NCBI GenBank assembly: GCA_016342755.1
Contig: JAEINS010000001.1
Location: forward strand, 62,001 to 126,000
Direction of reading: 5' to 3'
Source of the DNA: Melioribacteraceae bacterium
GTDB taxonomy: Bacteria > Bacteroidota > Ignavibacteria > Ignavibacteriales > Melioribacteraceae
Length of the DNA stretch: 64,000 bases
The notes below the pieces were generated by a model. That model was not told the origin of the DNA. It did not search any database and was given only the letters and a program-made list of their open reading frames with translations. Shown piece by piece: positions 17,715 to 27,964 of this stretch; position 1 is the stretch's first letter, and each line of letters begins with the position of its first letter. Both the position numbers and the translations under genes were made by a program.

Positions 17715-20700
17715 ATGACGAAACAACAATTGCGATTAAGGAGTAAGGATTTTCTAATTCTTTTAACTCTTTTATTTATTTTTAGCTCACTTGGCTTTAT
17801 CCCCTACACGAGCATTAATTCTGGAACAGATAATCCTGTTATCAATTCTTCAACTCTTTTAAAATCTGATTCTGAATTAATTGTTTCTGATAAAAAAGAT
17901 GATTTTGACAGGCTGTTTTCAAAATACCTTTTCCCGCCGGATTCTCTGGAAGACAGCTTAAATACACTTCAGGCAGACTCGCTTGGCATTGATTCACTTG
18001 CACTAGATACAATAAAGATTGATTCGATGGCATTAGATTCAACAGCGCGATTAAAATACTTTAGATACGATAGAGATGATAAGGTTAATGTTGAACCTGT
18101 TCAGAAAAGAGAATCTGGATGGTTTTTAAAACCCTCTTCCAAAGTTTATAAAAGAACGGCTCAAATTGATTCAACCGGTAAATATATGGAAATTATGGAA
18201 ACCGTTGCCGGCAAGGAAATGAAAAGCGGGTTAAAAATTCCGCTTGATGAATATATTAAATTACGAGCCGAAGCCAATTCTAGAAGTACCTGGGAAGAAA
18301 TTGGGCGTAAATATGAACTTAAATCGGGAAAGAAAAACCTTAGCGATTTAATTACAGATATTACCAATATTGAAATTCCTTTACCCAGCAGCAAAGTGTT
18401 AAGTATTTTTGGAAAACCAGTAATAAAACTTAGAATAAACGGTGCTGTTGATATTTACGGTGCCTGGAGATCTGAAACAACTGAAGGATTTACGGCTTCC
18501 CGTTTAGGTAATACAAGAAATGAACCCGATTTTAAACAAACTGTTGCTATAAATGTTAGTGGTTCAATTGGCGATAAATTAACAATTAATGCCGACTGGA
18601 ATACTGAAAGGGATTTTGAATACCAGAATCAGTTGAAAATACAATATACCGGTTATGAGGATGAGATAATTCAGTCTATTGAAGCCGGTAACGTGTCTTT
18701 ACAGACATCAAGTTTGGTTGGCGGTAGTGAAGCATTATTTGGTATCAAAGCTAAATTTCAGTTAGGTGCTTTTAGTTTAACCGCGTTGGCATCCCAAAAG
18801 AAAGGTGAAACAGAAGAAAAAGATATTTCAAGCGGTAGTACAAGTCAGACCTTTGAAAAACATTTATATGAATATTCAAAAAACCACTTTTTTCTCGATT
18901 CAGTTTATACATTAACAGATTCTGAGCATGATATATTTTATCAGTATTATGGTAAATCTATTTATAGTCCCAACCAAAAGGCGCAGTTTTACGAAATCTT
19001 GGATATAGAACTTTATAAAACTATAAATAAAAGTGACTACAATGCAGATGAGATTAGAGGTAATGCCTTTATCGATCTGGAGTTTATATCTTCTAATACT
19101 CCTTTGTATTCTGGTAATTTTACGGGTGACGGTCTTTCTTACAGAGATACAAACAGAACAGAAGTGCCCGGTGAAATTTTAGTTAATAAAAGATTTGAAA
19201 AATTATCTGAGAATCTTGATTACAGAGTAAATCCAAAGACAGGTTATATAACATTTTTAACCTCAATACTTGATGAAGAAGCTGTAGCTGTTGCTTTCAG
19301 GATTCAGGGACCAGCCGGAAATAGTGAAGATATGATTTTTGGTGAGTTTAATAATGATTTTACTACAAATCAGACTGGTGAAACTGTAAGGGTATTTAAA
19401 TTAGTTAAGCCTGAAAAACTAAAACCGGAATTTAAAAAAGCCTGGAAACTTCAGCTTAAAAATATTTACCCAATTGGCGGTAGAAGTATTAATGAAGAAG
19501 GTTTTACTTTTGATATAGTTTATGAGAAACCCGGTGCCGAAGCTGAAAATAACTTTGAAGGTCTAAATTATCTGGAAGCTTTTGGATTGGATATTTTGGA
19601 TGATTCAAAAAACATAAACGCAGACGGTAAGTTCGATTTTGAAACGGGACGGACAATTAATCAGGAAACCGGTGAAATTATTTTCCCGGTTTTAGAACCG
19701 TTTGGAAAAGATTTGCCTGAAGGCGTTAATCCGGAATATAAATACGAATCAATTTATTCACTTTCGGATATTGATGCTAAAAAGGATAATGATAAAGATA
19801 AGTTTAGGTTAAGAGGAGAGTATAGCGCCGCAAGTTCATCAACATACAGCATTGGATTTAACGTTGTTGAAAACTCTGTAAAAGTAATCTTAGGCGGCAG
19901 GGAACTTAAAGCCGGAGTTGATTATCGTGTTGACTATAACATCGGTCAGGTAACAATAATGAACCAAAGTGCCTTAGTTCCAGGTGCAAGTTTAAAGATA
20001 AGCTATGAGCAGAATGATCTTTTTTCTCTTGCGTCAAAAACTTTATTTGGTTTTAGAGGATTATATGAATTTAATGAAAACACCAAATTAGGGGTTTCAT
20101 ACTTAAACTTATCGCAAAAAACTTTAAGTGATAAAGTTAGAATTGGTGAAGAACCAATGAGCAACTCCATTTTTGGAGCCGATTTTAATACCGAAGTTGA
20201 ACTGCCGTTTTTAACTAAAGGTTTAGATTATCTCTTATCTACAAGAACAATGTCGTCTATAGGACTTAAAGGCGAGTTTGCTTATATGAGTCCCGAACCA
20301 AATACTAAAACAAGTAAAATTGATACCGATGAAGGTAAAAGTATAGCATATATTGACGATTTTGAAGGCTCGAAAAGAATTATACCAATTGGTATAACAT
20401 ATAGTGCATGGAGAGATTTAAGTGTACCTGTGGATTTTTCAGTTTATAAAAATCTTGGTCTTGATGCTGCTGAAGAAGTTATGAGAAAAAAAGCCAGGGC
20501 ATACTGGTATAATAATAATAATGCCCAGTTAAATGTTAGCGCAATTTGGGGTGATAGAAAAAAAGTAGCAAGAGAAGATCAGAACCAGACAGTTCTCGAT
20601 TTCTATTTTGATCCAAATACAAGAGGAAGATTTAACAACGACCCTGACCTTGGAGATCCGCTTGAAAACTGGGGTGGAATGATGAAAACACTTTCATCTA

Positions 20701-23700
20701 CTGCCAGTAATCTGGAACAGGAGAATATTGAGTTTATTGAGTTTTGGGTAAATATTTTTGAAGCACCAGATAGTACTAAACTTTATTTTGATCTTGGACA
20801 GATAAGTGAGGATGTTATTCCAAATAGGAATCTGGATAAAGAAGATCAGAACAACAACTATAGATATGATGATGGTGAAGATACCGGACTTGACGGATTA
20901 ACAAATGCCGAGGAACAGGCTAAATATGGTTCTTCGGAAAAAGACCCAAGTTTAGACGATTTTGACCGCGGAGCCTTCTCGGGCTGGAACGGTACTGAAG
21001 GCAATTCAAATATGGCAGAGTTAAGAATTCCGGATTCTGAAGATTTAGATAATGACGGATCTCTGGATCAGTTAAATAGTTATTTTAGATATGAAGTTTC
21101 GCTGGATACTTCCAGAATTTCCGGCGGAGAGTTTAAGAACCCAATGATCTCAGGAAACGGATTAAATGGATGGTTCCAGTTTAGAATTCCTTTAAAAGAT
21201 TATATGAAAAATGATGATGGAGAAGTAGGCAGACCAACTTTAACAAATGTTGAAATGCTTAGAATGTGGGTAACAAATGTTGCTTCTCCTGTACATTTAA
21301 AGTTTGTTGAAATGAATCTTGTTGGTAACCAATGGCAAAAAGTTCTGGTTGAAAACAAAGTTGATAAAGACGATGAAGTACTTGTGGTTGAAACAATCAG
21401 TTATGAAGATAACCCCGAGTATGTAATGCCTCCGGGTGTTAACCAGGAACGTGACAGATCGCAGACTGATGATGCTGTTTATAAAAACGAACAGTCTTTG
21501 AAATTAGATATTAATGATCTGCAGGATGGCGATAAAAGGGAAATTATAAAATATCTTTATAGACCTTTAGATGCGTTTAATTATAAAGAAATGAAATTAT
21601 TTGTACATGGTGATACAAAAGATATTCACCCTGATAATGTTTCGCACTATGTAGATGAGTTTAATTATTCTTCGGAAGTATATTTTAGATTTGGTAGTGA
21701 TACCTCCAACTTTTATGAATATAGACAACCGGTTAGAGCCGACTGGAATGAGATTCAAATTTTATTTGAAGATTTAACATCTATTAAAGAAACCAGAGAT
21801 AGTATTAATGTGCTTTATTCTCAGGATGTTCCGGGCAAACCGGGACATAAGATTGGTGTTAAAGGAAATCCTACATTAACAAAAATTTCATTCTTTATCT
21901 TTGGTGTCTTAAATCCCAGAGACAAAGGTCCGCGTAATATGAAAGTAAACGGCGAAATCTGGATTAATGAGTTACGTGTTTTGGACGCGGATGATAAAGC
22001 GGGAATGGCTTATAGTTTTTCAACAAACTTCAAACTTGCGGATCTTATGTCGGTTAGTTTTAATACAAGTAAAACTGATCCATACTTTCATAAATTATCC
22101 CAGCGTTTTGGTTCTAGAACCGATAATAGTGCATGGGGCGCAAACATTGATTTTGATGTAATGAAACTTGTTCCGGGTAATACAAAAGGAAGCAGTTTTA
22201 AAATTAATTATAGACATAATGAATCTAATTCTAAACCTCTTTATCTGCCGGGTACTGATATAAAGGTTGATAAAGCTGCCGAACAGTTAGAACAAAAACT
22301 TATTGATGAAGGTCTTGACCCGGTAGAAGCCGCCAAACAAGGTGAGGAAAGAAAAAACAACACAGAAACAATTAAGGTTACCGATACCTGGTCACTTTCA
22401 AATATTAAGTTTAATATTAATACAGATGCATGGTACGTTAAACATACCATAAACAGTATGTCTTTTGCGTATAGTTATAATAAATCATTTGGAAGAACAC
22501 CTACAGTTGAGCATTCTAGAAACTGGGTTTGGAATTTTAAATTTAATTATAATTTGGATTTTGGAAAAGATCTGTTTTTCTATCCGGCTAATATTCCTTT
22601 GTTTGGTTCTGTTCTCGAAATCTTTAAAGATTATAGAAATGCAAAAGTCTATTTTATGCCCCAGTCTGTTACTACTTCATTAAGCGCAAATAGAAACTGG
22701 TCTTATACAAAAAACAGAATATTAAATTCAGTACCTAAAATTCAGAGAGATTTTAAATCTACTAGAAATTTATCAATTGCCTGGAAAATAACGGAAGGCG
22801 GATTTTTAAATTTATCAGCTAATTATAAAGCAAATTTCACTTCATCACTTGCGCATTTGTTAGTTGAGAACGGAATTGAAAGAACCGAAGGCGATATTTG
22901 GAGAGATATTTTTGCAGGAGAATATTTTGGTAAAGATAACGGTTTTACACAATCGTTTGATGTAAAAGTGAATCCAAAGCTTCCTTCGTTATGGAAAATG
23001 AATAGATATTTTATACTTAACTTTAGTTATGGTGTTAATTATTCATGGAAAAATAATTTCCAGCAGGAACAGCTTGGCAGGCAAGCCGGATTCCAGAGCA
23101 GACTTAGCACCGGAGTGACTTTAAAACTTCAACAATTAATGACCCAGTTTTTTGGTGAGGATAAAAAAGAACCTGTTAAAAAACCTACAAGAAGAAGAGG
23201 AAGCGAAAAACAGCCGCCTAAAAAGAAAATTGAAGAAGAAGATAACGGAGATGGAAATAACGCGGCAGAGTCTGAAAATTTTGAAGAAGAGATAGAGGAA
23301 GAAAGTGAACCGTTTTATTCTTTACCGCTCTACTATTTGCAGACCGGTATTAAGTATATTTTCTTCGACTATGATAATATTCAGATGAATTTCTCGCAGA
23401 ATAACAGTCAGTCTGGTTCCGGAATACTTGGCGAGGGAACCGGCTTTAGTAATTTCTGGGGACCTCAAAAGACCAGTAACGGTCCTTCAAGATTGTTTAT
23501 GTTAGGATTACAGACCGATATAGGCGCGCGTGCGCCCGGCGGCAGACTTAGTGATAATTATTCTCAGACAAACCAGATAACCTTTAAAACATCCAGACCT
23601 CTTTGGGAAGGTGCTAAAATTAGTCTGGACTGGGATGTATCGTGGGGCGTAAATAAAAGTAATTCTATAAGTACGGATGATGTAGGAGCTGTTACAATTG

Positions 23701-24548
23701 AAAGCCGTAATTCTACCGGAAAGCTTGATAAATCATATTTTTCTATGCCTTTATTTGGCAACAATATTAAAAAAGTAAATGATTTATATGATGAAAATTC
23801 AGAAAATCCTATAAAGAATTTATCAGAATCATTTCAGGAAGGATTAGAATCATTCCCTATATTTGCAAAACTGCCAATACTAAAGGAGTTTGCTAAATAT
23901 GTACCTCGCCCTAACTGGTCGCTTTCGTGGTCAGGATTAGAAAAACTGCCATTAATAAAAACAATTGTAAATAAAGCAACATTAAGTCATGGGTATAAAT
24001 CCTCTTTTTCAGAAGGATGGAAATTGGACCGTGACGAGGAACAGGAAGTTCAGACACAAAGAATTAGCTATAGTTTTTCTCCATTAATTGGTGTACAGTT
24101 AACATTCGATAAATTGTGGGGCGGAAACTTAAAAGGAAGTATTAAATACAATACTAAAACTTCTTATGATCTTAAATTACAGACAAAAAATATTACAGAA
24201 TCTTTTTCGAGTGATATTAGTGTTACAGCTTCATTTTCAAAATCGGGATTTGAAATACCATTATTTGGATTGGCCTTAAAGAACGATATAGACATTTCGC
24301 TTAGTTATACAACCGGTGATAACAAGGCCATAATTTATGAAATGGGTGAACGCTTTAAAGAAGAAGGTAAACCTCAGGATGGTACTATTAGAACTACTAT
24401 TGAGCCTAAAGTAAATTATACTTTAAGTTCAAAAGTAAAATTAGGAGTATTCTATAAACGTTCAACAGTATCAACCGAAGGAGCTTCAAGAATACCCCCT
24501 ACAACAACTAACGAAGCGGGTGTTGAAGTACATATCTCAATTAACTAG
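17715..24548 (+). CDS. sprA: SprA, T9SS outer-membrane translocon
   Basis: At 2277 residues this is the largest gene here, near the size of Flavobacterium SprA and Porphyromonas Sov. An N-terminal membrane/signal segment (LLTLLFIFSSLGFIPY) is followed by a periplasmic region and a very large beta-barrel. Visible family features include SIAYIDDFEGSKRIIPIGI, YNIGQVTIMNQSAL, and GEIWINELRVLDADDKAG. A charged loop with KKPTRRRGSEKQPPKKK and a Glu-rich run lies near residue 1820. SprA is the 36-strand channel that passes folded T9SS substrates to the cell surface. porX follows by 8 bases and the DUF5103 plug is at 843; the four sorting-domain proteins at 43-55 kb are the likely cargo. Confidence 0.93.
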   Translation: MTKQQLRLRSKDFLILLTLLFIFSSLGFIPYTSINSGTDNPVINSSTLLKSDSELIVSDKKDDFDRLFSKYLFPPDSLEDSLNTLQADSLGIDSLALDTIKIDSMALDSTARLKYFRYDRDDKVNVEPVQKRESGWFLKPSSKVYKRTAQIDSTGKYMEIMETVAGKEMKSGLKIPLDEYIKLRAEANSRSTWEEIGRKYELKSGKKNLSDLITDITNIEIPLPSSKVLSIFGKPVIKLRINGAVDIYGAWRSETTEGFTASRLGNTRNEPDFKQTVAINVSGSIGDKLTINADWNTERDFEYQNQLKIQYTGYEDEIIQSIEAGNVSLQTSSLVGGSEALFGIKAKFQLGAFSLTALASQKKGETEEKDISSGSTSQTFEKHLYEYSKNHFFLDSVYTLTDSEHDIFYQYYGKSIYSPNQKAQFYEILDIELYKTINKSDYNADEIRGNAFIDLEFISSNTPLYSGNFTGDGLSYRDTNRTEVPGEILVNKRFEKLSENLDYRVNPKTGYITFLTSILDEEAVAVAFRIQGPAGNSEDMIFGEFNNDFTTNQTGETVRVFKLVKPEKLKPEFKKAWKLQLKNIYPIGGRSINEEGFTFDIVYEKPGAEAENNFEGLNYLEAFGLDILDDSKNINADGKFDFETGRTINQETGEIIFPVLEPFGKDLPEGVNPEYKYESIYSLSDIDAKKDNDKDKFRLRGEYSAASSSTYSIGFNVVENSVKVILGGRELKAGVDYRVDYNIGQVTIMNQSALVPGASLKISYEQNDLFSLASKTLFGFRGLYEFNENTKLGVSYLNLSQKTLSDKVRIGEEPMSNSIFGADFNTEVELPFLTKGLDYLLSTRTMSSIGLKGEFAYMSPEPNTKTSKIDTDEGKSIAYIDDFEGSKRIIPIGITYSAWRDLSVPVDFSVYKNLGLDAAEEVMRKKARAYWYNNNNAQLNVSAIWGDRKKVAREDQNQTVLDFYFDPNTRGRFNNDPDLGDPLENWGGMMKTLSSTASNLEQENIEFIEFWVNIFEAPDSTKLYFDLGQISEDVIPNRNLDKEDQNNNYRYDDGEDTGLDGLTNAEEQAKYGSSEKDPSLDDFDRGAFSGWNGTEGNSNMAELRIPDSEDLDNDGSLDQLNSYFRYEVSLDTSRISGGEFKNPMISGNGLNGWFQFRIPLKDYMKNDDGEVGRPTLTNVEMLRMWVTNVASPVHLKFVEMNLVGNQWQKVLVENKVDKDDEVLVVETISYEDNPEYVMPPGVNQERDRSQTDDAVYKNEQSLKLDINDLQDGDKREIIKYLYRPLDAFNYKEMKLFVHGDTKDIHPDNVSHYVDEFNYSSEVYFRFGSDTSNFYEYRQPVRADWNEIQILFEDLTSIKETRDSINVLYSQDVPGKPGHKIGVKGNPTLTKISFFIFGVLNPRDKGPRNMKVNGEIWINELRVLDADDKAGMAYSFSTNFKLADLMSVSFNTSKTDPYFHKLSQRFGSRTDNSAWGANIDFDVMKLVPGNTKGSSFKINYRHNESNSKPLYLPGTDIKVDKAAEQLEQKLIDEGLDPVEAAKQGEERKNNTETIKVTDTWSLSNIKFNINTDAWYVKHTINSMSFAYSYNKSFGRTPTVEHSRNWVWNFKFNYNLDFGKDLFFYPANIPLFGSVLEIFKDYRNAKVYFMPQSVTTSLSANRNWSYTKNRILNSVPKIQRDFKSTRNLSIAWKITEGGFLNLSANYKANFTSSLAHLLVENGIERTEGDIWRDIFAGEYFGKDNGFTQSFDVKVNPKLPSLWKMNRYFILNFSYGVNYSWKNNFQQEQLGRQAGFQSRLSTGVTLKLQQLMTQFFGEDKKEPVKKPTRRRGSEKQPPKKKIEEEDNGDGNNAAESENFEEEIEEESEPFYSLPLYYLQTGIKYIFFDYDNIQMNFSQNNSQSGSGILGEGTGFSNFWGPQKTSNGPSRLFMLGLQTDIGARAPGGRLSDNYSQTNQITFKTSRPLWEGAKISLDWDVSWGVNKSNSISTDDVGAVTIESRNSTGKLDKSYFSMPLFGNNIKKVNDLYDENSENPIKNLSESFQEGLESFPIFAKLPILKEFAKYVPRPNWSLSWSGLEKLPLIKTIVNKATLSHGYKSSFSEGWKLDRDEEQEVQTQRISYSFSPLIGVQLTFDKLWGGNLKGSIKYNTKTSYDLKLQTKNITESFSSDISVTASFSKSGFEIPLFGLALKNDIDISLSYTTGDNKAIIYEMGERFKEEGKPQDGTIRTTIEPKVNYTLSSKVKLGVFYKRSTVSTEGASRIPPTTTNEAGVEVHISIN

Positions 24549-24556
24549 GATTAACT

Positions 24557-26128
24557 ATGTTAAAAAGTAAAATTTTATGGGTAGATGATGAGATTGAACT
24601 TTTAAGATCTCATGTACTGTTTTTAAGTGATAAAGGTTACGATGTTGAAACTGTTACTAATGGCGAAGATGCAATTAGCAAAGTAAAAGAAAAAAAATTT
24701 GATATTATTTTTCTTGATGAAATGATGCCCGGAAAAGGGGGATTGGAAACTTTAGGAGAAATAAAAGATATAAATCCGAACATACCCTGTGTAATGGTTA
24801 CTAAAAGTGAAGAAGAAAGCCTTATGCACGACGCAATTGGCGGAAAGATAAGTGATTATCTGATTAAACCGGTTGTTCCGTCTCAAATTTTAATGGTTTG
24901 TAAAAAGCTTTTAGATAGTAAAAAGATTTCCGGGGAATATGTTGCAAAAGATTATCTGCATGATTTCAACGAAATCTCGAGAAGACTATTAGACAGATTA
25001 GATTTTAATGACTGGGTAGATATTTATAATAAACTGGTTAGTTGGGATCTTGAACTTGACAGTCATCCGGAAGTTGATTTAAGACAAACACTTTCCGAAC
25101 AGCGTAAAGAGTGCAATAGAGAATTTGGTAAATATGTTGAAAGAAATTACAAAATGTGGGTAAATAATATTGAATCGGATGAAACTCCCATTTTAACTCC
25201 GCAAATACTGGATAAATATGTAACTCCTTATGTTAAAGAAAATGACGGCCCTGTATTTTTCTTTGTAATAGACTGTTTACGTTTAGATCAGTGGCTGGGA
25301 ATGGAAAAACATCTGCTTGAAATGTTTAATATCGAAAAAGATTATTACTATTCAATTCTTCCAACGGCAACTCCGTATTCGCGTAATTCTTTGTTTGCCG
25401 GACTTTTTCCTTCAGAGATTGAAAAAACATTCCCCGATCTTTGGACAGGCAGTAAAGATGATGAACGAAGCATGAACAAACATGAAAAAGATCTGCTTCA
25501 AAACTATTTGAATACTAAACATATAAAATTACGGAATGATCTAAAGTATTTGAAGATCATAGATCCTGAAGTTGGCCGTTCTTTCGAACAGAATGTTAAG
25601 TCGCATAAAAAAACACATTTTTTTGCGGTTGTAGTTAATATACTTGATATGATTGCGCATGGCAGATCGGATTCTGATTTACTAAAAGAAATTGCGCCCG
25701 ATGAATCCGCATATCGTTCATTAACAAATAGCTGGTTTTTACATTCATCACTATTTAATACGCTTAAAACTATTTCTAAAATGAAAAACGCTAAAGTTAT
25801 TATTTCAACTGATCATGGAAGCATAAGAAGCATGAGAGGCGCAAAAGTACTTGGCGATAAAGAAGCATCTCATAATTTAAGATTTAAGTTTGGCCGGAAT
25901 TTAAAAGTTGATGATAAACACGCTATATTTATTAAAAACCCTCCGGAATATAAATTGCCTAACAGAGGTGTTACAATAAATTATATTATAGCAAAAGAAG
26001 ATTATTATTTTGTTTATCCAACAGAGTACCACAAATATTTAAGTCATTACAAAGATACATTTCAGCATGGCGGTATTTCTATGGAGGAAATGATTTTACC
26101 CGTTATAACTATGAAGAGCAAGGTTTAA
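24557..26128 (+). CDS. porX: PorX, T9SS response regulator with PglZ phosphatase-like domain
   Basis: A 523-residue two-part protein. Residues 1-120 are a receiver domain with phospho-acceptor D54 (IIFLDEMMPG), an acidic pair at D10-D11 and the switch Lys in DYLIKP. The C-terminal half is a PglZ/alkaline-phosphatase-fold domain: FFVIDCLRLDQW, LPTATPYSRNSLFAG (Thr nucleophile region), STDHGS and FQHGG supply metal ligands. In Porphyromonas PorX controls T9SS genes and hydrolyses oligonucleotide signals. Its partner kinase PorY is not in the window. The start lies 8 bases after sprA and the stop overlaps the tsaE start by one base. Confidence 0.93.
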   Translation: MLKSKILWVDDEIELLRSHVLFLSDKGYDVETVTNGEDAISKVKEKKFDIIFLDEMMPGKGGLETLGEIKDINPNIPCVMVTKSEEESLMHDAIGGKISDYLIKPVVPSQILMVCKKLLDSKKISGEYVAKDYLHDFNEISRRLLDRLDFNDWVDIYNKLVSWDLELDSHPEVDLRQTLSEQRKECNREFGKYVERNYKMWVNNIESDETPILTPQILDKYVTPYVKENDGPVFFFVIDCLRLDQWLGMEKHLLEMFNIEKDYYYSILPTATPYSRNSLFAGLFPSEIEKTFPDLWTGSKDDERSMNKHEKDLLQNYLNTKHIKLRNDLKYLKIIDPEVGRSFEQNVKSHKKTHFFAVVVNILDMIAHGRSDSDLLKEIAPDESAYRSLTNSWFLHSSLFNTLKTISKMKNAKVIISTDHGSIRSMRGAKVLGDKEASHNLRFKFGRNLKVDDKHAIFIKNPPEYKLPNRGVTINYIIAKEDYYFVYPTEYHKYLSHYKDTFQHGGISMEEMILPVITMKSKV

Positions 26129-26559
26129 TGGAATTACCATTTAAGATAGTTGTAAAATCTGAGGAAGAAACAGAACAGGTTGCAAAACAGTTTGCCGATA
26201 TTCTTGAAGCAGGGAATATTATTGCGTTAAACGGTAATCTTGGTTCTGGCAAAACTTTTTTTGTTAAAGCTATAAGTAATTATTGGAACTATAATGATGC
26301 AAACAGTCCTACATTTTCAATTGTAAATGAATATTTGTGTGATAAAAAAATATATCACTTCGATTTTTACAGATTAAATAAAATTGAAGAACTTTATGAT
26401 ATAGGTTTTGAAGAATATCTTATGGATGATGAAGCAGTAACTTTTATTGAATGGGCAGAAATGATACCCGAAATTTTACCTTCCACATATTACGAAATAA
26501 AAATTGTTAGATTAAATGATTCTGAACGTTCAATTGAAATTCTATTGAATCGGAGTTAA
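26128..26559 (+). CDS. tsaE: TsaE, ATPase of tRNA t6A synthesis
   Basis: A 143-residue P-loop ATPase. Walker A is NGNLGSGKTFFVK, with SPTFSIVNEY and YHFDFYRL further on and the closing FIEWAEMIPEILP, all signatures of TsaE. It works with TsaB and TsaD to load threonylcarbamoyl onto A37 of ANN-decoding tRNAs. It overlaps porX by one base, and tsaB follows after 35 bases, which supports the call; the tsaD gene is elsewhere. Confidence 0.92.
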   Translation: MELPFKIVVKSEEETEQVAKQFADILEAGNIIALNGNLGSGKTFFVKAISNYWNYNDANSPTFSIVNEYLCDKKIYHFDFYRLNKIEELYDIGFEEYLMDDEAVTFIEWAEMIPEILPSTYYEIKIVRLNDSERSIEILLNRS

Positions 26560-26594
26560 CTTTGCATATTAAATCAAAAAAAAACTTTAATTAA

Positions 26595-27236
26595 ATGATC
26601 CCAATTTTATCTATAGAAACAACGGGTGAGCTTTGTAGTGCGGCTGTAATGTTGGATGCGAAAACTTACGTTGAAAAAAATATTAAGATGAAACATATTC
26701 ATTCTGAGAAATTAGTTTTAATGATTGAAGATGTTCTTCGTGAATCGGGTCTTAAAGTTAACGATCTGAAAGCTGTTGCTGTATCTTTAGGTCCCGGTTC
26801 TTTTACAGGTTTAAGAATTGGAATGGCAACTGCAAAGGGATTGGCATTTGGCGCAAATATCCCGATAATTCCTGTTCCGACTTTTGAAGCTTTGGCATTT
26901 CAGATAAATAATTATCTGCCGGAAAATATTAAATTTAATATTGTTAACAATGTTAATATTGATGAAGTTTATTACGGCAAGTTTATTGCGGATAATAAAA
27001 ACGCTGAGTATATATCGGAATTATCTCTGGTTAAGAAAAGTGAAATTGAAGGAAAACTAAAAGCTGATGAACTTGTTTTTGGTGATTTTATTAAAGAAGG
27101 TAAAAATATATCTTCGCCAAACGCAATATCCATTGCCAAATGGGCGGTTCTGTTTGGAGAAAATTCAGCAACACACGATTATGATTATCTTGAACCAACA
27201 TATATGAAAAATTTTGTAGCAAAGGTGAAAAAATGA
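26595..27236 (+). CDS. tsaB: TsaB, t6A synthesis partner of TsaD
   Basis: A 213-residue ASKHA-fold protein. ILSIETTGELCSAAVM opens the chain and VSLGPGSFTGLRIGMATAKG is the diagnostic central motif. TsaB is a catalytically inactive scaffold for TsaD and TsaE. The C-terminal half is as short and divergent as in other Bacteroidota homologues. The ATG of the DUF1573 gene overlaps its stop (ATGA). Confidence 0.92.
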   Translation: MIPILSIETTGELCSAAVMLDAKTYVEKNIKMKHIHSEKLVLMIEDVLRESGLKVNDLKAVAVSLGPGSFTGLRIGMATAKGLAFGANIPIIPVPTFEALAFQINNYLPENIKFNIVNNVNIDEVYYGKFIADNKNAEYISELSLVKKSEIEGKLKADELVFGDFIKEGKNISSPNAISIAKWAVLFGENSATHDYDYLEPTYMKNFVAKVKK

Positions 27237-27964
27237 TAAAAAAAATTACTCTGTTATTTCTGTTCGCGGCAATAAGCTGTTTTGGTCAAAGCGGAACTCC
27301 TAAAATTGTTATAGCGGAAAATGAATTTGATTTTGGCGATATAAAAGAAGGTGTTATTGTTGAACACGATTTCATTATAAAAAATGAAGGTGATTCTAAG
27401 TTAACTATTACCCGCGTAAGAGCTTCGTGTGGATGCACGGCCGCAAGCCCAAATAAAAATGTACTTGAACCAGGCGAGTCTACTTCAGTAAAAGTTGAGT
27501 TTAACAGTGCCAGAAGAAACGGAGCCCAGACAAAACATGTTTATGTTTCCAGCGACGATCCAAATAATCCTAAAGAAAGAATAACATTTACCGCGTACAT
27601 TTTATCGGGACAGGCCGCAAAAGGTCTTGATGAAAATATTCCGAGACTGAGATTAATGGAGAATAAGCATAATCTTGGAGTAGTTGCCAAAAACTCGGTA
27701 ACTGAGTGGAAAGGTGAAATTAAAAATGTTGGAAAAAAAGTTCTGGTTATTAATGAAATAAAATCGATGTGTTCATGTATAACAGCGTATATAAGTAATA
27801 AAAGATTAGAACCGGGCGAAACCGCGGAGTTTACTTTAGAATTTAGACCGGAAGACAGAGTCGGATCATTATCAAGAACACTCGAGTTTTATTCGAATGA
27901 TCCAATTGAATCTAAACAGGTATTAACATTATTCGTTTACATTCCTACGCCAAAGGAAGACTAA
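27233..27964 (+). CDS. DUF1573 exported protein with two Ig-like repeats
   Basis: A 243-residue protein with signal peptide (LFLFAAISCFGQ). Two similar beta-sandwich units of about 100 residues follow. Each starts with a 'FDFGDIKEG'/'HNLGVVAKN' strand and has a Cys-rich SCGCT or SCITA turn followed by LEPGE, the DUF1573 pattern (related to ASPM-SPD-2-Hydin domains). Location is periplasmic or surface; function unknown. It overlaps tsaB by 4 bases and touches panC by 1 base, so it sits in a tight operon. Confidence 0.8.
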   Translation: MIKKITLLFLFAAISCFGQSGTPKIVIAENEFDFGDIKEGVIVEHDFIIKNEGDSKLTITRVRASCGCTAASPNKNVLEPGESTSVKVEFNSARRNGAQTKHVYVSSDDPNNPKERITFTAYILSGQAAKGLDENIPRLRLMENKHNLGVVAKNSVTEWKGEIKNVGKKVLVINEIKSMCSCITAYISNKRLEPGETAEFTLEFRPEDRVGSLSRTLEFYSNDPIESKQVLTLFVYIPTPKED